Shown here one piece after another: positions 7,569-17,700 of a stretch of 21,758 nucleotides of DNA. The position numbers and the translations under genes are program-made. Within the stretch, counting starts at the first letter, position 1, and the number at the start of each line of letters is the position of its first letter. The DNA comes from Conoideocrella luteorostrata (Eukaryota; Ascomycota; Sordariomycetes; Hypocreales; Clavicipitaceae). The DNA lies in the NCBI GenBank assembly GCA_032433595.1, contig JASWJB010000501.1, positions 1 through 21,758 on the forward strand, read 5' to 3'. The notes below the pieces were generated by a model, which saw only the letters and a program-made list of their open reading frames with translations, searched no databases and was not told where the DNA came from.

Positions 7569-7648
7569 CATGCCGGGGACAAATTAAGTGAACCTTTGCA
7601 GCGTGGTTTGGTTAGCCGTGAAGGGTCAAGTAGTTTGTCCCCGGCATG
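7569..7648. repeat. 80-bp inverted-repeat unit with perfect 15-bp ends
   Basis: CATGCCGGGGACAAA at 7569-7583 is the exact reverse complement of 7634-7648. The core TGTCCCCGGCA also occurs at about 12949, so it may be the end of a small TIR element. No clear target-site duplication was found. Confidence 0.6.
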
Positions 7649-7737
7649 CCGCCTGGGAAGCATAAGGTCTGCAAACTTTGAAGATTGCCAGATCCAAAGC
7701 TGTCTAGGCCGGTGAAGGAGCGCGCTTCTTTGTAATA

Positions 7738-8000
7738 CTGCTCATGCAGACCCTCGCTCCTTTGCCAGTCTCCTCACTCACATCCCTATGCATCATCACT
7801 GCATCGCAGGGGCTGTAAAAGTTGACCATCGCCACTTGGGCAAGCGTCCCCAGGAACAGGGCGTCCAGAAACCGCGACAGGTCGGTATGGAAAAGAGGCG
7901 GCTCGTGATCAGGATACTCCCGGTTCGTCCAGTCGTATTGTCCGCCGAGGGTGACCCAGTGGTGACCCGGTTGAGGAGCCAGCCAAAATCACTTTGGCAC
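7738..8000 (-). pseudogene. Relic of AlkB-like 2OG-Fe(II) dioxygenase
   Basis: The minus-strand frame starting near 7975 reads HHWVTLGGQYDWTNREYP, continues through a VAMVNFYSP block, and ends with MMHRDVSEETGKG near 7755. These match the core of fungal AlkB-homologue (ALKBH1-type) dioxygenases: the WVTLGxQYDW strand, the NFYSPGD segment and the HxD iron-binding pair (H-R-D here). Upstream in the same frame are stop codons, and downstream the second histidine and the arginines of the fold are not recognisable. Only about 75 codons survive. Intact enzymes of this group oxidatively demethylate nucleic acids; this copy cannot. Confidence 0.6.
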
Positions 8001-8231
8001 TCGTCAAGATGGATTTTGGTTGGGGCTTTTGAAGATGGTGCTGGCCCTGGGTCCATCGAGCTTTGGATGCGATTGATTGTTCATGATTGCGCCGAGTGGG
8101 AAGGCTGATCGTGACGAGAGTGTGGTCGCAGACAATGAATCAACTGCAAAGGAGAAGAAGAAGAAATATTTGCTGTCGAGGTTACGGTCGGGGATGCGAT
8201 GGATACCCGCGCCAGCTATTGTATCGACAGA

Positions 8232-8345
8232 GAGCGACTGTCACGCTGCTCAGCCGACCAAATTCACGGCTGATACGCTCTTTCGTGGACGATTGTTTCT
8301 GCTGTTGCGTCTGTAACTAGATTAGACCAGACCAGACCAGACCGG
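8232..8345. repeat. Dispersed ~85-bp repeat, copy 3, with AGACC run
   Basis: GACTGTCACGCTGCTCAGCC, GATACGCTCTTTCGTGGAC and GTTTCTGCTGTTGCG match copies at 7013 and 7137. It is followed by a short perfect (AGACC)n run at about 8324-8342. Confidence 0.75.
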
Positions 8346-8363
8346 GCTGGCAAGGCCAAGGTT

Positions 8364-8509
8364 ATGTATGTGTGTATGTGTGTGCGTGTGCATTAAATGT
8401 GTGTGCGAGTATTATATATGTGTGTGCGCGGGTGAGTGTGAGTGTGAGTGTTGACGATGCGGCTGCTACTACTGCTGCTGCTGACAATGCTGCTGCGAAC
8501 GATGTTACT
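8364..8509. repeat. GT-rich tract followed by CTG-rich tract
   Basis: 8364-8450 is an imperfect (TG)n/(GTGA)n tract; 8459-8509 is a trinucleotide CTG/CTA-rich stretch. Open frames on both strands here are low-complexity artefacts. Confidence 0.85.
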
Positions 8510-8659
8510 ACTGCCTGACGAACTAGTTCGACCACAATTCCCCCATCTTCCAACACCACAACGTGTGCATTCTAACTGCGGCTCCTTACGCAATTTCTCC
8601 CGCAATTCAATTCTATTAGCCTTATTTTTATATTTTTAGATATATATTACCCAGCTGCG

Positions 8660-9175
8660 ACGAGAATAATATACAAAAACGCGATTTCTGCCGTTGAAAG
8701 TGGCGTATCTATCCTGAAAATTGCAGCAGAATGGGGAATAGCAAGAACAACGCTTCAACGCCGGCTTGTTCAACGGCACACAAGCAAAGGAAGACGCCTA
8801 CGAACATTTTCAACGATTATTTCGAAAGCATAAAAAGTCTTGTCAACAGGCATCCTTAAACATGTTCATCACACGTCAACAGCGTCCACAGTTTTGCCTC
8901 ATTTTCCAGTGAAGGGAGGAGACCTACAAACATGGCCAACGATTATCTCGAAAGGATAAAGAAAATATTTTCAATTGAATCAAAGCCCGGACATCATTGA
9001 ATGTGCGTATCACACATCAACAGCTCCGCAGCTTTGTTTCACATCTTCTGGTAAATGAACGAGACCTTGAACCTGTCGGAAAGAATTGGATTAGAGGCTT
9101 CCAATGCAGACATCCGGAAATGCTAATCAAGAAAGTGTCACGACTTGGGGTTCTGATAGAGCAGAGTGAAGAGTA
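8660..9175 (+). pseudogene. Relic of pogo/Fot1-like (Tc1/mariner superfamily) transposase
   Basis: Frame from about 8677: AISAVESGVSILKIAAEWGI followed by ARTTLQRRL is a helix-turn-helix of the psq type found at the start of fungal pogo/Fot1 transposases. Farther on, around 9058-9172, ERDLEPVGKNWIRGFQCRHP and following residues match the GKNWxxRFxxRHP block of the adjacent CENP-B/Tc5-type DNA-binding domain. The two parts are separated by stops and frame changes, and no DDE catalytic region is present. It is a dead, truncated 5' fragment; no TIRs were identified. Confidence 0.7.
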
Positions 9176-9179
9176 AGAC

Positions 9180-10440
9180 TTCTCATCTATTCGCTACTCG
9201 GTTGCAACCAGGTAGCGTTCTGTAATTGGCGGTCTTAATCTCTGACCTCACTATAGATTTAGTCCTTCTCCCCTACTTATGCTCGCTACTACCCTGCAGT
9301 GACGAATTTGCTAGCTTTATCATACTCTCCCCCGATAGTCTTGGGTGCATTGCTGGTTCTACGACTACGCGCGGGTCATCGAGAGTGGTGGTCTCTGAGA
9401 GAAAGGCAAGCGGATGGACTCCTGCCGTGTTCATGAAGCCTCTGCTGATACTATCAAGGCCTTATTTTACACGACTCCAACAAACCCGATACAGAGCGAA
9501 TCCCACAGCGAAGTCGACACAATATAGATGAGTCAGGCATGCAAAAGGGCCAGCTGAAGCGCGCGGAAGCACAAAAATCGTATCCTGTGGGCCCCGATGA
9601 TCGTGATAAGGACATCGCAAAAGCAATCTCCTCACTTGAGCCATATCGAGCGGGAAAAACTAACAGGTTCCACTTCATTTCTTGAGCGAGTTCCTGAGCT
9701 GTGGCCGCTTTAACCTGCTTAGCCCCTGAAGCCCAGTGAGCGATCCTGAGCCGTCCCGAGCAATCCTGAGCTGCTTTGAGTTATGCAAGTTATGCCAAGT
9801 TCTAATAGTGCACGTCGCCATTGCCATGCGGCTTCACCGACGGTTAGATAACGGTATGTCTAATCACCAATTACCATCATAGAGTAGCGCAATTACGTTG
9901 GAGAAGTTGTCCTTATGAGCTTTACTGCCGACTCCCTAGAATTGGTTAGGGCGCAGCATAAGACGATCCCATTTTGGTTGCACGCGCATTATTGGAGAAA
10001 TTTATAGAAGGCTCTAGATATTATAACATGTAACGGTTGCAGCGAAAATATTGACCACTAGCTAGCCGACTGCAACGAGTATCTGAAGCTAAGGAGAAAG
10101 GAAAGAAAGGGATGTTCTGATATGCTGTGCCGGAGCGAATCCAGTCACCGCGGCAGTCAAGCTAAGCGACGCCGAGGCTAAAGCCAAGTTCTGCCCCGTG
10201 GGAACAGCAGAGAGAAAACTGTTGTTTATCTAGTGTAGCTCTGTATTCCAGGCAGAGCTTTGTGCTTTTGAGCTGCGCTAAGCTCTTGAAGCTGTCAAAT
10301 AGTGTCATGTTGCACAGCACGCACGCGTAGAGTAGCTAGCACGCGCAGATTACGTTAAGCAGCGCACCCCGCTAGGATGGAGCGCGCCCCCCCTCCTGAG
10401 GCTACGTCATGCTACCCCTCTCAGGGCTGCAGAAAGATTA
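9180..10440. other. Gene-free stretch between transposase relic and phosphatase
   Basis: No supported gene, RNA or intact element. Minor structure: five 10-bp units ending in GAG at 9731-9780 (pattern CNATCCTGAG). The open frames at 9226-9531 and 9454-9678 lie on opposite strands, are short, and show no family resemblance. Confidence 0.5.
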
Positions 10441-10553
10441 CGCCGTACGGAGTAACAGAATGATGCACTTCAAAATACTTTAACTTTTCGGGCGGGCCGT
10501 CCAACTACGAGGCGAGGCAACCCGTCGCCACAAATGACGGACGCCGCCGCGAC

Positions 10554-11356
10554 TTGGAAAATCCACGCAATAAGTTGGTCACGACGAGCCTGGTCGCGCT
10601 TCGGTGCCCAACCCTTATTTGTTCCCGCGAGAAATCTTTGCGGCGCTGTAGCCAGCAGTGGGGGAGGGGCATCAAGTCAGATCAACTTTCCAGCGCACCC
10701 TCCGTTCCCGTTATGCTGGCCATCGTTATCATGTGCGAGCCAAATCCATCGATTCGAGAGTTAATGACGCTAACAAAACCTTCCGTGTCGGAAATACGGC
10801 CGCATATTCTTATTGGCAATTTGTACAGTACCTTGGATCCGAATGTTCTTCGAGCAAACAACATAATCGCCCTCGTTTCGCTCATGGATGCCCGTCATGG
10901 GAAATGGGGCACCCCGTCGATTCGAAGCATAGTACCCGAAGCCAACCACCTCTATATCCCATGCTTAGACAGCTCCACCATGGATCTACTCCCTTTTATG
11001 AGCGACGTCTGCGACTTTATTGAGCAACACTCTTGTGGAGACGACACAAACGTTCTCGTTCACTGCAGAGAAGGCATCTCCCGTTCTGCATCTATCGTGA
11101 TAGCCTATCTCATGCGGAAGCATAATATGAGCCTTGATGAAGCCCTGGCCGGAGTGAAGGAGAAGCGAAGGTGAGGCCGAGCTTAAATTTTATTGGCCAG
11201 CTAAGAGTCTGGGAGGCTGTTGGGTACCAAGTTTGGCAGGACAAGGACAGGAAGATTGCAAAAAGAGAATATCAAGACTTCCTCGACATGAGGTTACATC
11301 TTTTAAAGTCCAAGGGTTTAACAGGCGACGAACCTATCGGAATACAGAGCCTTTAA
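10554..11356 (+). pseudogene. Dual-specificity protein phosphatase, frameshifted near C-terminus
   Basis: The frame 10554-11174 carries a DSP domain: IRPHILIGNLYS at the start, a candidate general acid Asp (PCLDSSTMD) and the signature HCREGISRSASIVIAYLM, with catalytic Cys codon 11064-11066 and Arg following. The frame then hits TGA at 11172. The next frame, from 11171 to 11356, continues the family's usual C-terminal helix (VRPSLNFIGQLRVWEAVGY), so one base appears lost in GAAGGTGAGG. A 30-bp GT...AG stretch (11171-11200) is too short for a normal intron and would delete conserved residues. The start is uncertain: ATGs at 10554, 10713, 10731 and 10764 are in frame; 10764, giving Cys101 and Asp69, fits domain boundaries best. 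Intact members dephosphorylate Tyr and Ser/Thr in the cytosol or nucleus. This could be a young pseudogene, a sequencing error, or a protein truncated after the active site. Confidence 0.75.
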
Positions 11357-11511
11357 TCTATTTAGCGCTCAAGCTGGAGGAGAATATTGTATGTGAGCGC
11401 GACGACGCTCTGCTAGTGGGGTCTCATATTAAGAATACAAGTAACAAATGGAGCATTCGGCTGAATTGGCTTTTATTATCCACTTAATTCTCTAAAGCGC
11501 GTAAGAGCGCC

Positions 11512-11747
11512 GTTATGTGTTCTCCTCTATCCTCTCCCTTGCTATTGGAATCCCTCGTCAATCATACGAGTAATTGCGGACAAGATCACATGGCAGCGCG
11601 CCTCTCATACGCGCGCTCGGTCCATTCCTCTTCCTCTTCTTCTCTCTTAGATAACCCAGATCAGATGAATTGACTTGTTTTGCTTCTTGATTTGCTTCAC
11701 CTTCCGGCATCGATACCCTCGTCACCCGAAGCCATGTGCTTCCTACA
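11512..11747 (+). repeat. LTR-like dispersed repeat B, copy 1
   Basis: Begins GTTATGTG and ends GTGCTTCCTACA. It is homologous in order to 20857-21055: GGAATCCCTCGT, GCGCGCCTC-TCATACG, GCGCTCGG, a C/T-rich CTTCTTCT tract, then AATTGA, TTGTTTT and GTGCTTCCTACA. This copy has about 26 extra bases after GTTATGTG. The TG...CA-type ends suggest solo-LTR remnants, but no matching target-site duplications are visible. Confidence 0.6.
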
Positions 11748-11903
11748 TGGACAGCTCGGAGTGGAAATTGTTGTCTTTGGCTTGGCTGTCTTGTAATCGC
11801 CGCCTCTTTAGGGGAGACGGACAGTGAGAGAAAGGATACGTGGCCTCTGGGTCTAAGGCAGGAACCTAAGACAGGCGTGTCTCGGATTGTAGGGGTATTT
11901 TGA

Positions 11904-12103
11904 CCGTCAGACGAGGGATTCTTCATCCATCATCAATGTAACACAGCTCGTCCCATCAATGCAGATCAATTTGAACCCCTTCCTATCAATTCAGCAGTTA
12001 TGAGCCCGGATGTTGAATTGATAGGAAGGGGTTAAAATTGATCTGCATTGATGGGACGAGCTGTGTTACATTGATGATGGATGAAGAATCCCTCGTCTGA
12101 CGG
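11904..12103. repeat. Near-perfect hairpin: 93-bp arms, 14-nt loop
   Basis: 11904-11996 and 12011-12103 are reverse complements with two mismatches by eye (ATTTGAACC against ATTTTAACC, and TTCAGCA against TTCAACA). The loop is 14 nt (11997-12010). It lies at the junction of the two inverted LTR-like copies. Confidence 0.93.
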
Positions 12104-12201
12104 CCTCGTCCTGTCGGAATAAATAGAAGAGTGTATTGATGGGAAGAGCTGTGTTACATAGATGATGGAGCAAAATGATGCCTCGTCTAATGGCCTCGTC
12201 C
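12050..12201 (+). repeat. Two tandem ~63-bp units in right LTR-like copy
   Basis: 12050-12111 and 12138-12201 both run GATGGGA-GAGCTGTGTTACAT to GGCCTCGTCC with a few differences, separated by 26 bp. The inverted left copy has only the first unit. Confidence 0.8.
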
Positions 12202-12210
12202 AAGTCCCCC

Positions 12211-12220
12211 TATAAATACC
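12211..12220 (+). promoter_or_regulatory. TATA box in LTR-like repeat
   Basis: TATAAATACC follows a CAAGTCCCCC stretch. In LTR retroelements such a box marks the U3/R promoter. No intact downstream ORF is visible. Confidence 0.4.
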
Positions 12221-12589
12221 CTTACAATCCGAGACAACCTTGTCTTAGGTTTCTGCCCTAGGCCCAGAGGGCACATATCCTTTCTGTCACTGCCCGTGTA
12301 TTCACACATCCACTCACACACACGTCTTATCCAACGGGTGCAATGAATGCTCTTGTAATCCTGAAGGCCGATCAAAGTCGTTGAATGCGAGCGCTATATC
12401 TTGTCTCCATAAGGTTCTTCTGGTAGATACATGCGTTTGTTTATGTCGAGTGGCTATTGGCTAGCATGGCAACATCGTAGCCCCGTTTTCTCGCCACGCT
12501 CCACTCTAGTTAGAACTCGCCACAGTACGGAGTACGGAGGAGGTTGGTGCTGCTCGTGTGCATTTGCGGGGGCTTGCTGCGCTACAGCG

Positions 12590-12790
12590 GGGAAGAAATT
12601 TTGCTGGGCGCGATACAGTTGTGCAATACGGCCTCGGCAAGAGCTGTCTTGATGGATTCCTGTACAAGGATGCTGTCAAAAACAGTTTATAATGGCTCCC
12701 GACCATGCAGCCTCTCGAATTGGCTCTATTTTGGGACATGTGCTGCAATGCGTCCTGCGACTGCGATGACACTTGTTTCAATGTCGTGCG
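12590..12790 (-). pseudogene. Unidentified degenerate coding fragment
   Basis: On the minus strand one frame reads coding-like sequence broken by two stops: DIETSVIAVAGRIAAHVPK, stop, SQFERLHGREPL, stop, then VFDSILVQESIKTALAEAVL. The amphipathic, Ala-rich pattern and low stop density suggest a decayed gene. I do not recognise the family. Confidence 0.3.
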
Positions 12791-13084
12791 GGGTCCATCC
12801 ATCTCCCGTACGAACGCTGACGTTCGTCGCCTGTGCAAACAGAGCGCGCTTAGGAATAGCCGACGAACACCACGAGCATTAAACCCTCATGTCTCTAAGC
12901 AAGTCTTTGGACAGAGTTCCTCAAATAATCTAAATCCTTCTCTAAATCTGTCCCCGGCAGCTATAATGTTGTGGCTTAGCTGGCAGTCTCGTCCTAGTAG
13001 CACGAAATGGCACGAAATGGAATGGCTGACGGTGAAGGAACTGCCAGGAAAATTACATGCGCACCTTTCAGCCTGGTGCTCCGA

Positions 13085-13935
13085 AGCTTAGTCGATTTGC
13101 ACGGCTACCAAGACAAGAAAGTATTGGACCAGTGCACGGCACAGCCGTATTCGCAACAGCCTTTTCTTTGTCGCAGCCGATAAGCCTACCGCCGACGACA
13201 AAGGCCGATCAGTCAACAAATGTGCTGCTTCTTGGTAAGGGGAGGCCCAATGGTGTACTGGTTCCCACGAGCTAGTTAGCCGCGAAAGGGGGTCTGCAAG
13301 ATAGCGTATATCTTGTTTAGACGACTTAGCTGCAGCTCGCCGTGGTGAAGCGCAGATTAATGTTGGGTAGATGTGGTCCATATCCAGCTATTCTACAAGC
13401 ACCCTCCACTTGGTTCAGTATGCTTTCTGCTGCAGCAGATGCTTTGCTCGGGCATGTAGACGTCGCTTTCGTGGGATATGAGTGCGGCGTAGGAGAACAG
13501 GAAGCCGATCGCACGCTGTGTCTGTGTCGTGCGTGCTGGACAGCACCATTGCTAGAAGAGCAGTCGCAACTTTGTGTGCAACAGAGATGTTCTGCTTAAA
13601 ACGCGGGTTCCAAAAGGAAGCGGGGGATAAGCATGAGGAACACCCGGCCGATCATCCGGACTAAGATTCATGTCCATCCGCTCCGTGGCAAAGATCTCCC
13701 AGCCGAGCAGGAGCTGCTGATGCAGAGATCGCAACGGTGTTGCTAAGCCGGTCACCCAGAGCCAGCTGTGGATCCTGGTGAGCTGATGCAAGTCGAGCTC
13801 CCCATCAAAGTAAGCCGTGACAATTCGACTAGCGGCGGTCAATTCACCAGTCTCCGTGCAGTATGACGCATCAGGTAGCGACATGAGCAGCGCGTGGCTA
13901 TTTCAGGATCCGATTGCGGCTTGCTTGTTCTTGGC
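13085..13935 (-). pseudogene. Degenerate copy of a DUF6601-like fungal gene
   Basis: Reading from about 13935 down to 13290 on the minus strand, successive pieces in shifting frames match one fungal family that I recognise as DUF6601-type: LPDASYC with IVTAYFDGELDLHQLTRIHS, LHQQLLLG, IFATERMDM, then GRVFLM-IPRFLLEP, IGFLFSYAALISHESD, KWRVLVE-LDMDHIYPT, and GELQLSRLNKIY. Each junction needs a frameshift or passes a stop (TGA at about 13908, others near 13600 and 13410). The C-terminal part with the family's membrane helices is not recognisable in 13085-13280. Intact homologues are membrane-associated proteins of unknown function. The longest open piece (13552-13884) should not be read as a complete gene. 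Confidence 0.65.
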
Positions 13936-14063
13936 GTCGAAAAGCCGGACGAATAATGGAGCACCCTGTTAGCCCAATTGTTATCTTGAAACGGTTGGGA
14001 ATGAACCGGAGAGCAAACTTCAGTCTGTCAACTTCCTATCGCTACCATATTGCTGCCTGTTGG

Positions 14064-14352
14064 CTATCTGCCTTGGGACGCCAAAATTTTGTTGCTCAAC
14101 CTACGGTAAAGTGGACAAAGCCACACTGAGCCACGCATGAAGGCTAGAGCTCCATCTTGCACAGCCAATGGTAAGGGAGAGAAGGCCAGCCAAAGCTGAT
14201 CGGTCGCGATGCAGCGTGATGTAGCTGGCTGCTCTCCTGTGGTCCAATGAATCGTCATAAGGAATACGCCACGGCGCGTCAGTGACAACTACCCCGCTCA
14301 GAATCTTCCAAACGCCAACCTTGTCCGAAAAGACAATCGGATTACCTATCAT
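14064..14352 (-). other. Unassigned minus-strand open region
   Basis: Two overlapping minus-strand frames (14064-14288 and 14101-14352) of 74-83 codons. One has a plausible protein-like composition (PIVFSDKVGVWKILSGVVV). I recognise no family. It adjoins the DUF6601-like relic and may be another decayed segment. Confidence 0.2.
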
Positions 14353-14710
14353 TCTGGCGAGGGATGGAATGACGACCGCGGCCTCCCATTATTGCCCTAC
14401 CTGGCCAACTGGCTTCTTGCCGTACGAAGTTCATCGGGTGTGCGCTTTTGGCTACGAAGTACGAGCTTTAGTCACCTCCACAATTTAAGGCGAAGCGGGC
14501 GACCAGACATTATCTGCTCCATAATATAGCGAACAGCCAACTGTACAAGGCACGGTTCAGACAAAATTGACGACCCTGGGTCAGTGCTCGAGGACATACT
14601 GGCATACCGACAGGGAAAAAAACTTTTTTTTGTCATCAAGCACTTCTGCTACCTTCTATTGTGTTTGAAGTAACGGGGATAGTTTCAACACAGGCCTTCA
14701 ATACCCCAAC

Positions 14711-17700
14711 ATGGAAAGATTTCGCCCTGAAGACTATACCGTGGGATGGCTTTGTGCTCTCCCGATCGAGCTTAACGCAGCAACAGAAATGTTAGACGAA
14801 CAGCATCGCGACCTGCCTCAACAAGCGGATCATCCAAACTTGTACACGCTGGGCCGAATTAACACCCACAACGTTGTTATCCTGTGTCTGCCCGCTGGCC
14901 AGACCGGCAACAATTCGGCCGGGGTGGTAATTGGCCAGATGAGGTCCATGTTTCCATCAATACGCCATATGTTCATGGTTGGCGTCGGAGGCGGTGTTCC
15001 AGGCAATAATGCGGCAATACAACTCGGGGATGTAGTGGTAAGCCAGCCACACATGGGATATGGCGGTGTAGTCCAATATGACTTTGGGAAGAGTACGCCA
15101 GGCGGTTTCATACGTAATGGGTTCGTCAATGCACCACCACCTATACTTTTATGCGCTGTCAATAAACTGCGAGCAAATTATCTCAAGCACCAAGCCAATA
15201 TTTCGAAGGCCCTTTTCGCGTTTAGCCAACTTCGTGGCAATGCGGGACCCGATATCCTGTTTAAGCCAAACTATGAGCATGTTGGAGGAGCTGAATGTGA
15301 CATGTGTGATAAAAATATGGTGATGCATCGGACGCAGCGAGGCAGTGACGATATAGTAGTCCACTATGGTACTATAGCCTCTGGCAATCAGCTTATACGA
15401 GATGGAGTCGTTAGAGATAAGCTTAGTTTGGAGCTTGGTGGCGTGCTTTGCTTCGAGATGGAAGCTGCTGGGTTCATGAGCGCATTTCCGGGCTTAGTCA
15501 TTCGAGGCATCTGCGACTACGCAGACTCGCACAAGAACAAGAAGTGGCAGCCTTATGCGGCAGTCACAGCAGCTATATTGGCGAAGGAGATTCTCTCGAT
15601 CCTGCCCGTGGCTCAGGATGCCATGACTAAAGAAACGGATTTCGAACTAGACAACCTGGGGCGATTCTCGGCCCTTTCAAAAAGGCCAGAATGGTCTCTG
15701 GTCCAAGACGGTAGTCTTAAACCCAATATATACCCCGAATAATTCCGGTTCAGCTAACGTGAATTGATTAGGGACGTTACCTTTTGATATCTTCGACCAT
15801 ATTTCCGATTATGACCCCAACGACACCTACTGTAGTTACTTGCGTGACAGATGCCCAGGAACTGCAACGTGGATTCTACGTGACAAGAAATTTCTGGCGT
15901 GGAAAAAACAAACTCCATCATGCCTATGGCTATCAGGTAAAAGTATGTGTCCTTATTTCTACTAGCTTATAAGCCACATGCTTATCACCGTACTGCAGTT
16001 GGTTCAGGAAAGACTCATGTAACGTATGTCTATACCAAAAAGTTTGTTTGCCCTAAGTTTATTTAATATTAATGTTGCTTAGGACTGCCGTTATACAAGA
16101 TATCATAGAAGCATCTCAAAAGGGTGGTGACTTTGTAGCCCACTTTTTCTTCAACTACTCAACCAAGTCCCGACTAAAAGCCGTTCATCTATTCAGTAGC
16201 TATATCAAACAAATGCTTGGTTTCCTTGAAATAATTAAGAAAACATGCCCTGGACAGTTAGCGGATGCTGTAAAACGACTCTATGGCCCCAGAAAGTGTC
16301 GGCCATGCTTTGCAGAGATCAGAGACAGCATATTTATACCCTTAGGTAAATTCTTGAACACGAAAGTTCCCAGCGCAACATATATTGTGGATGGTCTTGA
16401 TGAGTGTGAGCCAGAGGAGAGACGACTGGTACTTAGCACCTTCAGAGACATAATACAACAGCGTGGACCACAACGGGTTTTAGTCTCTGGACGGGAAGAC
16501 CTCCATGTGACGGACTTTATCACAGGGTCCACAACTCTATGCATATCAAAGAAGGACAATGAAGAAGATATTCAGCAGTTTATTGAGTGGAAACTCCAGG
16601 CGAAAATGCTGGAAAGGCAACTCACAGAAAATGAGGATGTTCTTCGGGACATAAAGAGTCAACTTAATAAAAGGGCTGATCTTATGTTAGTTGCTATATC
16701 TATGGCCGGGCTTAAGCGTATACCTATACTAACATTCAAGGAGGATCTTATGGGTGAACATGCAAATAGAAGCTCTATGGGAGGAGTGTTCTACGGATAA
16801 CGACATCCAAGATGCCCTTAAAAACCTACCAAAGAACCTGGACGAGACGTACGCCCGCTGCTTGACACGGATAGATAAACGACAAAACCGCTTTGCACCA
16901 AGAATCTTGCGCTGGGTATCCGCAGCAATCAAGCCGTTTCAAGCCGACCAGCTAAGCGAGGCACTTGCGATTGATCCCAGCACCGGGTGTCTTGACAGAG
17001 GCGAAATGCCAACACGCCAAGAGATTGTGAAATGCTGCTCAAACCTCATTACGTCAAACAATGGCCGAGTCCTCCTCGCGCACCAATCCGTAAGCCAATT
17101 CTTACGAAAACTCGATAGCGGACCACTTAACGCGTCCTTTCAGCTGGATACCGCACAACTAGAACTAGGTCAGCTTTGCGTGACCCACCTCATGTCCTCC
17201 GATTATAGCCTCGCCTTACAGTCCTGTAATATACGTAAAGGATCGCAAATTATAATGGGTGCACAAACTATGAAGACGCTGATCGAAACCCCATTGCCAT
17301 CCTTGGTTCGCCGCTTTCTGCCAAGGATTAAACCTGCGACAGTGGTTCTGCCTAGAAAAGTTTCGAAACCTCCTTCCGCCGCGGAGCTGCCGGTCTTCTT
17401 TCAATATGCAAAAGACCAGTGGGCACCACTTACTCGAAGTATAACCGAAAAGTCCTTATACTGGGATAAATTCTGCACACTTGCACTCGAACCAAATTTG
17501 TCATGGCAATTGCATCCTTGGTCACCTCTAGGGGAGTCTCTTGATTCTCATTACTCTGGGTTACTAGGATGGGCTATAGTATCTCGCCATCTCTCTTTGC
17601 TGGATCTCTTGTTTAGGCTGCATGACCGTAAGCCCAAAAACGACATATTCAACGTGCCATTCTATTACTACAATAACCTTCCTGCCCTGCATTTAGCGTC

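Larger units (their letters stand above)
11816..12300. repeat. Head-to-head pair of LTR-like repeat C
   Basis: Left copy (11996 down to about 11816, minus orientation) and right copy (12011 to about 12300, plus orientation) share, going outward: the hairpin arm, then ATACCC-TACAATCCGAGAC, TGTCTTAGGTT-CTGCC, CCCAGAGG, and TATCCTTTCT-TCACTG. The right copy has an extra tandem unit and a TATAAATACCC box at 12211. The left copy lacks the stretch between CTGACGG and that box. The promoter-like box and layout fit a solo-LTR or LTR fragment; no full retrotransposon is attached. Confidence 0.65.

Noticed and set aside
9226..9678. Opposed 74-101 codon frames after the transposase relic
   Set aside because: No recognisable domain, and neither strand shows convincing coding character.
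11171..11200. 30-bp GT...AG intron rescuing the phosphatase frame
   Set aside because: It is much shorter than the 55-61 bp introns seen here and would remove residues (RPSLNF) conserved in the family, so a one-base deletion is simpler.
13552..13884. 110-codon minus-strand ORF as a complete gene
   Set aside because: Its first half matches the DUF6601-like family, but the frame shifts after ATERMDM and the true continuation lies in other frames, so it is part of a pseudogene.
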